This document shows positions 1 through 6,634 of a stretch of DNA of 10,726 nt, in pieces; position 1 is the first letter of the stretch; the number at the start of each line of letters is the position of its first letter. The DNA comes from Gammaproteobacteria bacterium. Lineage in GTDB: Bacteria > Pseudomonadota > Gammaproteobacteria > UBA9214. The position numbers and the translations under genes were made by a program. The notes beneath the pieces are model-generated. The model was not told the DNA's origin. It did no database searches and saw only the letters and a list, made by a program, of their open reading frames with translations. The DNA lies in NCBI GenBank assembly GCA_003454335.1, contig DMKK01000297.1, positions 1-10,726 of the forward strand, in the 5' to 3' direction.

Positions 1-1
1 C

Positions 2-292
2 CTTACAGACTTCGAATTTCCGCTGCCCATGATCGCGACAGGGATGAGCGTTACTACGGCAACAGAATCGCTTGGCAGCCTGTTGGTACCTGGCGCTTTC
101 ACTTTCGACGCCGCACCGGGGAACTACTTTGTAAGCTTCTTTGGTTTTGCCACGTTGTCCGTACCACAACTCGGACAGTACGGTATCGAAATCAGTCAGG
201 TATCGTCACCAGTGCCGGTTCCGGCAGCTGTCTGGCTGTTTGGTTCTGGTCTGATTGGCCTTGTCGGGATGACGCGTCGCCGCACGCACTGA
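2..292 (+). CDS. PEP-CTERM sorting domain protein, C-terminal part (5' end outside window)
   Basis: The frame is open from base 2 and ends at TGA 290-292, giving 96 visible residues; the true start lies upstream of the window. The last residues form a PEP-CTERM-type sorting signal: the motif VPVPAAVWLFGSGLIGLVG (Pro-rich, then a single hydrophobic helix), followed by the basic tail MTRRRTH. In this family the tail is recognised and cleaved by an exosortase (EpsH/XrtA type), and the mature protein is exported to the surface or the exopolysaccharide matrix. The upstream visible part is rich in Gly, Ser, Thr, Phe and Val, which fits an all-beta exported domain, but I do not recognise a named domain. 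A hairpin terminator follows 23 nt after the stop, so this gene probably ends its own transcript and is separate from mrcB. An ATG at 29 is internal, not the start. The exosortase itself is not in the window. Confidence 0.85.
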   Translation, partial: LTDFEFPLPMIATGMSVTTATESLGSLLVPGAFTFDAAPGNYFVSFFGFATLSVPQLGQYGIEISQVSSPVPVPAAVWLFGSGLIGLVGMTRRRTH

Positions 293-315
293 AAAAATGT
301 CAAGTCTCCGTAAAT

Positions 316-346
316 AATCTCCGGCCCCGATTCTCGGCCGGGGATT
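316..346 (+). terminator. Rho-independent-like terminator after the PEP-CTERM gene
   Basis: An inverted repeat pairs 316-326 (AATCTCCGGCC) with 336-346 (GGCCGGGGATT), an 11-bp stem with one G-U pair and a 9-nt loop. It is followed by a modest T-rich run (GTTATTATCC, 347-356) rather than a strong U-tract. It sits 24 nt after the PEP-CTERM stop codon and ahead of the mrcB leader, where a terminator is expected. The short T-run makes the intrinsic strength uncertain. Confidence 0.7.
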
Positions 347-373
347 GTTATTATCCTGACATATATCCCGTGG

Positions 374-401
374 ATGACCTTTCGGTCTAATCGGGTATGA
401 T
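374..401 (+). promoter_or_regulatory. Possible sigma-70 promoter for the mrcB operon
   Basis: A TATGAT at 396-401 (five of six matches to TATAAT) is preceded at 16-nt spacing by ATGACC at 374-379 (four of six matches to TTGACA). It lies between the terminator of the preceding gene and mrcB, the only clear place for a promoter driving the plus-strand genes. Transcription would begin near 408, just ahead of the paired palindromes at 418-442. This is a visual match only; no other element supports it. Confidence 0.35.
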
Positions 402-417
402 TGCCTGCCGGTCAGCC

Positions 418-442
418 TGTTAACACAGCCTGGCTGTTAACA
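418..442. promoter_or_regulatory. Paired TGTTAACA palindromes in the mrcB leader (candidate operator)
   Basis: TGTTAACA occurs twice, at 418-425 and 435-442. Each copy is a perfect 8-bp palindrome; centres are 17 bp apart with a 9-nt spacer. Because each copy is self-complementary, the pair can also form a larger hairpin in RNA. It lies just downstream of the candidate promoter and 32 nt before the mrcB start codon, where a repressor dimer pair could block transcription or an RNA structure could affect translation. No specific regulator can be named from the motif. Confidence 0.3.
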
Positions 443-474
443 TTCCACCAGAATCAGGGCAGGTATATTGGGAA

Positions 475-2841
475 ATGGCTAAACGCCGCAAACGCGGGCG
501 GAAAAAGGCTCGTCGTAAAGTTGCCAGGCGCCGGTCTGTCTGGGGCTGGCTGTTCGTTTTTCTGGCTATCCTCATGGCCGGATATATTGTCTGGCTGGAC
601 TATCAGGTACGCCACCAGTTTGCGGGCAAACGCTGGTCCTTGCCGGCACGTGTCTATGCGCGTCCCCTGGAATTGTATGCCGGCCTGGAGGTTTCGTCAG
701 AACAGTTCCTGTCCGAGTTAAGGGCGCTGCACTATCGCCCTGTCATTACACCGCAGGCACCCGGCCAGTTCTCCCGCAACGGTAACGTTTTCCATCTGTT
801 GTCCCGTCCCTTTGATTTCTGGGATGGTCAGGAGGCCGGCCGCGATCTCCTGGTGACCTTTTCCGGGAACCGCATTGCGAAGCTGTCTGCTGGTAACAGC
901 AGGCAGGCGGTCAGCCTGGCGAGACTGGATCCGGTATTGGTCGGGAGTTTTTATCCGGCCCATAATGAAGACCGGGTGTTGCTGCAACTGGATGCGGTGC
1001 CTGTCAGTCTGACGGATGCCCTGATTGCCATTGAGGACCGGGGTTTCTATTCGCACCTCGGTGTGGCACCGCAGGCTATTCTGCGCGCGCTGCTGGTAAA
1101 TATTCGTGCCGGCGGTGTGGTGCAGGGGGGCAGTACCCTGACCCAGCAACTGGTAAAAAACTTTTTTCTCAGCAGTGAGCGCTCTCTGGTACGCAAGGCC
1201 AATGAGGCGATCATGGCCTTGCTGGTCGAATGGCATTACAACAAGGACGAAATTCTCGAGGCCTATCTAAACGAGGTTTACCTTGGCCAGGATGGTAACC
1301 GGGCGATCCATGGTTTTGGACTCGCCAGTTATTTTTACTTTGAACGGCCCTTGACAGAACTGTCAGTGGAGCAGTATGCGTTGCTGGTGGGGCTGGTGAA
1401 AGGGCCGTCTTACTACAACCCGCGACGTCATCCGGAGCGTGCGCGTGCCCGGCGTAACCTGGTACTTGATGTGATGGCAGAACTGGAGCTGATTACTCCC
1501 GAGGAGGCTGCCCGGGCAAAAGCCCGCAAGCTGGGTGTGAGTTCGTTTAAAAGAAAGGCCATTAATACCTTTCCCGCCTTTCTCGATCTGGTGCGTCGCC
1601 GGCTACAGCGTGACTACCGGGATGAAGACATTACCTCTGAAGGTTTGCGTATCTTTACGACCCTCGATCCCCAGGCGCAGTGGCAGCTGGAACAGGTGCT
1701 GGAGAAGCGGTTGAAGGTGCTCGAAACCGGCCGCAAGCTCAAGGCCGGCACACTGGAAGCGGCTGCCGTGGTGACGTCAGTACAGGGTGGTGAGGTGCTG
1801 GCGCTGGCCGGTGGACGTAATCCGAAATTTGCCGGTTTCAACCGGGCGCTGGATGCGCAGCGCCAGGTAGGTTCATTGCTGAAGCCTGCTGTTTACCTGA
1901 CAGCCCTGGAGCAGCCGCAACGCTATACCTTGGCGACCTTGCTGGATGACAGTCCGGTGACCTATACGGCGCGTAACGGCGACCAGTGGGAACCCCGCAA
2001 CTATGACAAGAAAAATCACGGTGATGTGCCCTTATACCAGGCACTGGCGCATTCCTATAATGTCAGTACCGCACGGCTTGGACTCGAACTGGGTATTGAG
2101 TCGATCATTAAAACACTCCGCAGGCTGGGTGTTAAACAACATCTGAACCCGTATCCATCGCTGGTGCTGGGTGCTGCTGAAATGTCGCCTCTGCAGGTGA
2201 CGCGAATGTACCAGACCTTCGCCAGTGGTGGTTTTCGCACCCCCCTGCGTGCGATTAACGCGGTGCTGGCGGCGGATAACGCGCCCTTGCAACGCTATCC
2301 GCTCAGTGTGCACGCGGCCATTGAGCAAGCGCCCAACTATCTGATTACCACGGCCATGCGTTATGCCGTACGTGAGGGAACCGGGCGTGGCATTTACCAG
2401 ACCCTGCCGGGCAGTCAGGATATCGCCGGCAAGACCGGCACGACAGATGACCTGAGAGACAGCTGGTTTGCCGGCTTTACCGGCGATCGCCTTGGCGTCG
2501 TCTGGATCGGACGTGATGATAACCAGTCGACCGGGCTCACTGGTTCAACCGGTGCGCTGCGTGTCTGGCGTGACCTGTTTGTGCATTTTGCTAACCCGGT
2601 CCCGATACAGGCGGCAGTAGAAGATATTGAGTACCGGTGGATTGATCCGAAAACAGGATTCCTGGCCGATGCAGGCTGCCCGGATGCCGTACAATTGCCT
2701 TTCAGCACGGGCAGTGCGCCCGTGCAGCATGCCCCCTGCGTTAAAGCTGACCAGGGTATTACAGGTAAACCGCCAGCAGCTGGCCAGGGTAAACGCTCAT
2801 CACCGGGCCCGGTTGACTGGTTCAAGGAGTTGTTTGAATGA
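475..2841 (+). CDS. mrcB: Penicillin-binding protein 1B (bifunctional class A PBP)
   Basis: This inner-membrane enzyme polymerises lipid II into glycan strands and cross-links them in the periplasm. The 788-residue protein starts with a strongly basic cytoplasmic tail (14 Lys/Arg in residues 2-20) and has one membrane anchor at about 23-43. A UB2H-like region (about 53-150, RWSLPARVYAR onward) is the activator-docking module typical of PBP1b. The GT51 glycosyltransferase domain (about 165-340) contains IAIEDRGFYSH with catalytic Glu187, GGSTLTQQLVKN at 218-229 and NEVYLGQ with Glu267. The transpeptidase domain has all three active-site motifs: Ser467-x-x-Lys470, Ser527-Tyr-Asn529 and Lys653-Thr-Gly655. 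Two C-terminal cysteines (735, 755) bracket a segment like that of other PBP1b proteins. Length is within the family range (E. coli about 844). The ATG at 475 is chosen because it precedes the basic tail and anchor; the ribosome site is weak (CAGGT at 460-464). The stop overlaps the next gene by 4 nt. Confidence 0.96.
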   Translation: MAKRRKRGRKKARRKVARRRSVWGWLFVFLAILMAGYIVWLDYQVRHQFAGKRWSLPARVYARPLELYAGLEVSSEQFLSELRALHYRPVITPQAPGQFSRNGNVFHLLSRPFDFWDGQEAGRDLLVTFSGNRIAKLSAGNSRQAVSLARLDPVLVGSFYPAHNEDRVLLQLDAVPVSLTDALIAIEDRGFYSHLGVAPQAILRALLVNIRAGGVVQGGSTLTQQLVKNFFLSSERSLVRKANEAIMALLVEWHYNKDEILEAYLNEVYLGQDGNRAIHGFGLASYFYFERPLTELSVEQYALLVGLVKGPSYYNPRRHPERARARRNLVLDVMAELELITPEEAARAKARKLGVSSFKRKAINTFPAFLDLVRRRLQRDYRDEDITSEGLRIFTTLDPQAQWQLEQVLEKRLKVLETGRKLKAGTLEAAAVVTSVQGGEVLALAGGRNPKFAGFNRALDAQRQVGSLLKPAVYLTALEQPQRYTLATLLDDSPVTYTARNGDQWEPRNYDKKNHGDVPLYQALAHSYNVSTARLGLELGIESIIKTLRRLGVKQHLNPYPSLVLGAAEMSPLQVTRMYQTFASGGFRTPLRAINAVLAADNAPLQRYPLSVHAAIEQAPNYLITTAMRYAVREGTGRGIYQTLPGSQDIAGKTGTTDDLRDSWFAGFTGDRLGVVWIGRDDNQSTGLTGSTGALRVWRDLFVHFANPVPIQAAVEDIEYRWIDPKTGFLADAGCPDAVQLPFSTGSAPVQHAPCVKADQGITGKPPAAGQGKRSSPGPVDWFKELFE

Positions 2842-3389
2842 GATTAGCAGTTTTAGTTGTATTGCCGGTGCTGGCACAATGCCTGTTGCAGGGCTGCAGT
2901 AGCACGGCCCCGCGTGAACAGGCGCCACCGGTAATTGACAAGGGACAACCGGCTCCCGTGCAACAGTCTGAATCCACTGCAGCAGTAACGGTACCGGTAC
3001 AAACACGACCATATGTACCCCCGCCATTGCCTTCACAGGAGACACCGGTTGTCCGCAGTCAGCCCCCGGCCGTGGTGGCATTACTGGACCATGCGGAACA
3101 GCAGGCGAATGCGGGGGAACTGGAGTCCGCGGCTGCATCACTGGAACGGGCGATTCGTATCGATCCACGCAACCCGGTTCTCTGGTATCACCTGGCAACA
3201 GTGAGACTCTCACAGGGGGAATCAGTACAGGCAGAGCAACTGGCTGCGAAATCCAATAGTCTTGCAGCGGGTAATCGCACTCAGCAGGCAAAAAACTGGC
3301 GGCTCATTGCACAGGCCCGGCGCGAGCAGAATAATACCGGGGGTGCTGCTGCTGCCGAGCAGCGTGCCCGGGAACTCGACCCTCGCTGA
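2838..3389 (+). CDS. lpoP: TPR lipoprotein, probable PBP1b activator LpoP
   Basis: This 183-residue protein has a short lipoprotein signal ending in LLQGC, so Cys20 would be lipidated; Ser21 at +2 favours outer-membrane sorting. Residues 21-76 form a Pro/Gln/Thr-rich linker, long enough to reach inwards through the periplasm. Residues 77-183 are helical, with at least one clear tetratricopeptide unit (AGELESAAASLERAIRIDP, about 92-110, then NPVLWYHLATVRLSQGES). The start overlaps the mrcB stop as ATGA, which implies translational coupling. In Pseudomonas aeruginosa a TPR lipoprotein encoded beside the PBP1b gene, LpoP, activates PBP1b and is unrelated in fold to LpoB. The architecture and the overlap together suggest the same role here. 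What is seen is lipoprotein plus TPR plus linkage; the activator function is inferred. The alternative is a generic TPR scaffold lipoprotein. Confidence 0.75.
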   Translation: MRLAVLVVLPVLAQCLLQGCSSTAPREQAPPVIDKGQPAPVQQSESTAAVTVPVQTRPYVPPPLPSQETPVVRSQPPAVVALLDHAEQQANAGELESAAASLERAIRIDPRNPVLWYHLATVRLSQGESVQAEQLAAKSNSLAAGNRTQQAKNWRLIAQARREQNNTGGAAAAEQRARELDPR

Positions 3390-3410
3390 CAGGATGGCGA
3401 CAGGGACCCT

Positions 3411-5432
3411 ATGTCCGGATTGACTGATTTTTTGGGAGAGACGGGACCGCTTGCAGACTGTGTGCAGGGGTTCTCGCCACGCAGTGAGCAGCAGCTGATG
3501 GCAGAGGCCGTTGCCGAAACCATTGCTGCAAACCGGACACTGATCGTTGAAGCAGGCACTGGTACGGGGAAAACCTTTGCCTACCTGATGCCGGCCCTGC
3601 TCTCCGGCAAGAAGATCATTATTTCTACCGGTACCCGGCACTTGCAGGACCAGTTATACGGCAAGGACTTGCCGGTGGTGCGCAAGGCGCTGAAGGCACC
3701 GGTTGCTACCGCCCTGCTAAAGGGCAGGACCAACTATCTGTGCTGGCACCGCCTGCAAACGGCTGGTAGTGAGGGGCGGCGCCTGTCTGCAAAACAGGCA
3801 CATGAACTCGAAGCAGTGCGTGCCTGGTCAGACCGGACTGCCAGTGGCGATGTCGCCGAGCTGGGCCTGGTCTCTGAAGATTCGATTGTCTGGCCCCGGG
3901 TGACCTCGACGGTTGAGAACTGTCTTGGGCAGGAATGTGAATATTTCCAGGACTGCTTTGTTGTCAAGGCGCGACGAAATGCCCTGGAGGCCGATATCGT
4001 CGTTATCAATCACCACCTGTTGTTTGCTGATATGGTGCTGAAGGAAGAAGGCTTTGGCGAGCTGTTGCCGGGGGCAGATGCCTTTATTATTGATGAGGCA
4101 CACCAGTTACCGGAAGTGGCATCCATCTTTTTTGGCACCACACTCAGCAGCCATCAGTTACGCGACCTTGCCAGGGATGTGCGGCTTGAACATTTGCGGG
4201 AAGCCGGAGACATGCAGGACTTGCCGGATGCCGCAGACAGAATGGAAGCACTTGTCCACCAGCTCAGGCTTGCGCTGGGCCAGACAGACCGGCGCGCGGC
4301 ATGGTCAGAGGTGTCCATGGACAAGAGCGTGCAGGCTGTGTTGTCAGATCTGTCGGTCTGCTTGCAGCGCCTGGCGGACTGGCTGGAGGTGGCGGCTGAA
4401 CGGGGCAAGGGCCTGGCGGGTTGCCGGCAAAGAGCCGCGGTGCTGAAAGCGCGGCTCGGACTGTTGCTGGAACATGCATCGGGTGATTTTATTCACTGGT
4501 TTGAGACCTTTCGTACCTCTTTTCGTCTCAACCTGACCCCTTTGAATGTGGCCCCCGCTTTCAGAAATTGCATTGACAATTTGCCAAGTGCCTGGATTTT
4601 TACCTCGGCAACCCTTGCCGTCGGTGACAGCTTTGGACACTTTGCCGGGCAACTGGGTCTGGATGATGCGCGCATGCTGAAGCTGGACAGTCCGTTTGAC
4701 TACCGGAAGAATGCCTTGCTCTATCTGCCGGAGAATATGCCGGCACCCAATGACAGGTTCTATGTGGACGCAGTCGTTGCCTGCGCGCGCGATATACTGC
4801 AGGCCAGTGCTGGCAGGGCCTTCATGCTGTTTACCAGTCATGCCGCGCTGCGCTCGGCGGCCGCACAACTGGAAAATACCCTGGAGTATCCCTTGCTGGT
4901 TCAGGGCGCGGCTCCCCGGCGTGAACTGCTCGAGCGTTTCCGGGAACTGGGCAATGCGGTGCTGCTGGGGACCAGCAGTTTCTGGGAAGGCGTGGATGTG
5001 CGTGGTGCTGCACTGTCCTGTGTCATTATCGACAAGCTGCCGTTTGGTTCGCCGGGTGATCCGGTGCTGCAGGCACGTATCGAAGCGATGCGCGAACAGG
5101 GTGGCAACCCGTTTATGGAATATCAGTTGCCGCGTGCGGTTATCAACCTGAAGCAGGGGGTTGGACGACTGATCCGTGACCGGGATGATCGTGGTGTGCT
5201 GGTGTTGTGTGACCCGCGCTTGCGCAGCAAGTCATATGGAAGAATATTCCTGAAAAGCCTGCCGGAAATGACACGGACGAGTAATGTTGATAACGTGCAT
5301 GAATTCTTTGCCCCTGCAGCCGCCTGTGGGAGCGCCGTCCCCGGCGCGAATCGCGGCGAGACGCCGCTCCCACAGCAAGATTTTGCAATGATTTGGGTTT
5401 CTCGAGATGTCACTACGACTGCTTGCCATTGA
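3411..5432 (+). CDS. yoaA: ATP-dependent Fe-S DNA helicase, YoaA/DinG (XPD-like) family
   Basis: This is a superfamily 2 DNA helicase of the XPD/Rad3 type, cytoplasmic and linked to DNA damage repair; E. coli YoaA works with the polymerase III chi subunit. Visible motifs are Walker A EAGTGTGKT (47-55), four cysteines spaced as an iron-sulfur cluster (C111, C171, C176, C182), the DEAH box (228-231), TSATLA (398-403), SFWEGVDVRG (523-532) and the motif VI segment QGVGRLIRD (582-590). The length of 673 exceeds the about 636 of E. coli YoaA. The excess is explained by the C-terminus: from about residue 638 the frame reads through a 52-nt REP pair (5324-5375) and then 26 nt into tsaB, ending at TGA 5430-5432. 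The last about 36 residues are therefore probably not ancestral helicase sequence. The gene follows lpoP by 21 nt with AGGGA at 3402-3406 close to the ATG. The helicase core looks intact. Confidence 0.93.
   Translation: MSGLTDFLGETGPLADCVQGFSPRSEQQLMAEAVAETIAANRTLIVEAGTGTGKTFAYLMPALLSGKKIIISTGTRHLQDQLYGKDLPVVRKALKAPVATALLKGRTNYLCWHRLQTAGSEGRRLSAKQAHELEAVRAWSDRTASGDVAELGLVSEDSIVWPRVTSTVENCLGQECEYFQDCFVVKARRNALEADIVVINHHLLFADMVLKEEGFGELLPGADAFIIDEAHQLPEVASIFFGTTLSSHQLRDLARDVRLEHLREAGDMQDLPDAADRMEALVHQLRLALGQTDRRAAWSEVSMDKSVQAVLSDLSVCLQRLADWLEVAAERGKGLAGCRQRAAVLKARLGLLLEHASGDFIHWFETFRTSFRLNLTPLNVAPAFRNCIDNLPSAWIFTSATLAVGDSFGHFAGQLGLDDARMLKLDSPFDYRKNALLYLPENMPAPNDRFYVDAVVACARDILQASAGRAFMLFTSHAALRSAAAQLENTLEYPLLVQGAAPRRELLERFRELGNAVLLGTSSFWEGVDVRGAALSCVIIDKLPFGSPGDPVLQARIEAMREQGGNPFMEYQLPRAVINLKQGVGRLIRDRDDRGVLVLCDPRLRSKSYGRIFLKSLPEMTRTSNVDNVHEFFAPAAACGSAVPGANRGETPLPQQDFAMIWVSRDVTTTACH
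5324..5375. repeat. REPIN: inverted pair of REP hairpins within the yoaA 3' end
   Basis: The outer arms 5324-5339 and 5360-5375 are inverted 16-mers with one mismatch (CTGTGGGAGCGCCGTC against the reverse complement CTGTGGGAGCGGCGTC). Each half also folds alone: GCGCCG/CGGCGC at 5332-5337 and 5342-5347 with a TCCC loop, and GCGGCG/CGCCGC at 5353-5358 and 5362-5367 with an AGA loop. Both stems are perfect 6-mers. Read outwards in, each unit is CTGTGGGA followed by a hairpin and GA, which is the layout of REP elements with a GGAG foot, mobilised in other gammaproteobacteria by RAYT (REP-associated tyrosine) transposases. Two units in inverted order form a REPIN or BIME-type doublet. The two halves differ at one stem position with a compensating change on the other arm. 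No second copy is seen in this window and no RAYT gene is present. Confidence 0.8.
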
Positions 5433-6102
5433 AACCTCAACCCCCGCCTGTTCGGCGGCGCTGTGGGTTGATGGCGAGGTGCTGGAGCGCTATGCGCTGG
5501 CGCCGCGTCAACATGCGGTATTGATGCTCCCCATGATCGAGTCGCTGCTGCTTGAGGCCGGCATTAGCGTGCCGCAGCTGGATGCGATTGCCTTTGGTTG
5601 CGGCCCCGGTTCCTTTACCGGTGTCCGCATTGCCGCCAGCGTGGTACAGGGAATTGCGTTTGCCGCTGACCTGCCGGTGGTGCCGGTTTCAACGCTGGCG
5701 GTACTGGCGCAGGGTGGCATGCGGGTGACTGACGGGCGGCAGGTGCTGGCTGCACTCGATGCGCGCAAGGCAGAGGTGTACTGGGGTTGCTATACGGATA
5801 CAGGAACCGGGACTGTTGTCTTGCAGGGTCATGAATGTGTGTGTGCGCCAGCAACTGTTACCTGCCCGGATGGCGATGACTGGGTGGGTGTGGGGAGTGG
5901 CTGGGAAGCATACGGTGACGATTTGATGCAACGGGTGGGTGAGCAGGTGGTGCGTGTGTTACCGGATTTTGAACCGCGGGCGACGGATGTTGCCCGGCTG
6001 GGCAGCCATGATTTTCGGCAGGGAAAAGTGTTTGGTCCGGAAGCCGCGGTGCCGGTCTATTTGCGGGACAATGTGGCAGAAGTCAAAAAAAGTCTATTGT
6101 AA
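5407..6102 (+). CDS. tsaB: tRNA N6-threonylcarbamoyladenosine biosynthesis protein TsaB
   Basis: TsaB is the non-catalytic ASKHA-fold partner of TsaD in the cytoplasmic complex that places threonylcarbamoyl on A37 of ANN-decoding tRNAs; it is usually essential. The 231-residue protein has the family N-terminus LLAIETSTPACSAALW (5-20), the signature GCGPGSFTGVRI (64-75), ALDARKAEVYWG (116-127) and the terminal PVYLRDNVA. Length matches E. coli TsaB (231). The ATG at 5407 is supported by the conserved N-terminus directly after it. No convincing ribosome site precedes it (only GAG touching the ATG), and the yoaA frame currently runs 26 nt into the gene, so translation may depend on coupling from yoaA. 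The REP doublet ends 31 nt upstream. The yoaA-tsaB order is conserved with E. coli. Confidence 0.95.
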   Translation: MSLRLLAIETSTPACSAALWVDGEVLERYALAPRQHAVLMLPMIESLLLEAGISVPQLDAIAFGCGPGSFTGVRIAASVVQGIAFAADLPVVPVSTLAVLAQGGMRVTDGRQVLAALDARKAEVYWGCYTDTGTGTVVLQGHECVCAPATVTCPDGDDWVGVGSGWEAYGDDLMQRVGEQVVRVLPDFEPRATDVARLGSHDFRQGKVFGPEAAVPVYLRDNVAEVKKSLL

Positions 6103-6147
6103 ACAACGTGTATGATTACCCTTTGTGAAAGAAAGCGAGGATTTTAT

Positions 6148-6624
6148 ATGAGAAAAATAGCCGTATTTTTACTGACGGGCTTATTGCTGGGCGTCTGCCA
6201 GGCGGAATTGCCGGGTGTGCGTCACTGGACGCTTGAAACGGATATAGAAACAGCGTACAAAAATATCTACAGGTCGCTGGAAAATAACAATATGTTTATT
6301 ATATTTGAGGCGAATATGGGGAGAACTCTGGCCGGGTTTTCCGGCCGATGGGGGGATAACTATAATCGCAATCAGCTGCAGGATATTCGTTCAATGTTGT
6401 TTTGCAATCCCTGGTATGTGAACGAGGTGAGTAATCTTGATCCACAATTGCTGGCGTTCTGTCCCATGCATATCACGCTTTACCAGCAAAGCAATATCAC
6501 CCACATCACCTTTGTGCGCCCGTCGCATGTTGGTCAGGGTAGTGCTGTAGCAGGCCTGTTGGAGGGGTTGGAAGCAAAGGTGAGTGCGGCTGTTGAGTCA
6601 GGGATTGTGGCGGCACAGCGGTGA
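6148..6624 (+). CDS. Small exported protein, DUF302-like
   Basis: The product has 158 residues from ATG 6148. This start is chosen because GCGAGG (6135-6140) lies 7 nt upstream and because the signal peptide MRKIAVFLLTGLLLGVCQA then begins cleanly, with likely cleavage after residue 19. An in-frame ATG at 6112 would add 12 charged residues and is less likely. The -1 residue before Cys17 is Val, so it is not a good lipobox. The mature part resembles the DUF302 fold: an N-terminal helix (DIETAYKNIYRSLENN), a central CNPWYVNEVSNLDPQLLAFCP segment recalling the family's chain of a Cys/Asn-Pro turn and a Pro before a beta strand, and a closing helix (about 131-150). The biochemical function of DUF302 proteins is not established. 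Cys86 and Cys105 could form a disulfide in the periplasm. It follows tsaB by 45 nt and its first half is noticeably AT-richer than neighbouring genes. Confidence 0.75.
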   Translation: MRKIAVFLLTGLLLGVCQAELPGVRHWTLETDIETAYKNIYRSLENNNMFIIFEANMGRTLAGFSGRWGDNYNRNQLQDIRSMLFCNPWYVNEVSNLDPQLLAFCPMHITLYQQSNITHITFVRPSHVGQGSAVAGLLEGLEAKVSAAVESGIVAAQR

Positions 6625-6634
6625 GAAATGCCGG

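Noticed and set aside
401..721. Plus-strand open frame beginning ahead of mrcB
   Set aside because: It overlaps the mrcB N-terminus in another frame, its start is TTG, and the translation shows no domain.
718..1236. Minus-strand open frame of 172 codons inside mrcB
   Set aside because: It is antisense to the glycosyltransferase domain, has low-complexity Gln/Arg/His-rich translation with no domain or ribosome site, and the plus-strand frame is unambiguous.
2705..2725. Perfect 8-bp hairpin (GCACGGGC, 5-nt loop) near the 3' end of mrcB
   Set aside because: It lies in conserved coding sequence for the PBP1b C-terminus, has no T-run and the downstream gene overlaps mrcB, so it is probably incidental rather than a terminator.
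2800..3291. Minus-strand open frame of 163 codons over the mrcB-lpoP junction
   Set aside because: The Pro/Val-rich translation is a shadow of the lpoP linker; no start signal or recognisable fold.
4344..4868. Minus-strand open frame of 174 codons inside yoaA
   Set aside because: Antisense to the helicase core, no motif or ribosome site; a consequence of GC-rich codon use.
6111..6116. TATGAT as a -10 box before the DUF302-like gene
   Set aside because: No acceptable -35 hexamer lies 15-19 nt upstream and the TG is not at the extended -10 position; read-through from tsaB is the simpler explanation.
6112..6147. Earlier ATG start for the DUF302-like protein
   Set aside because: It adds charged residues ahead of a clean signal peptide, while ATG 6148 has a well-placed GCGAGG.
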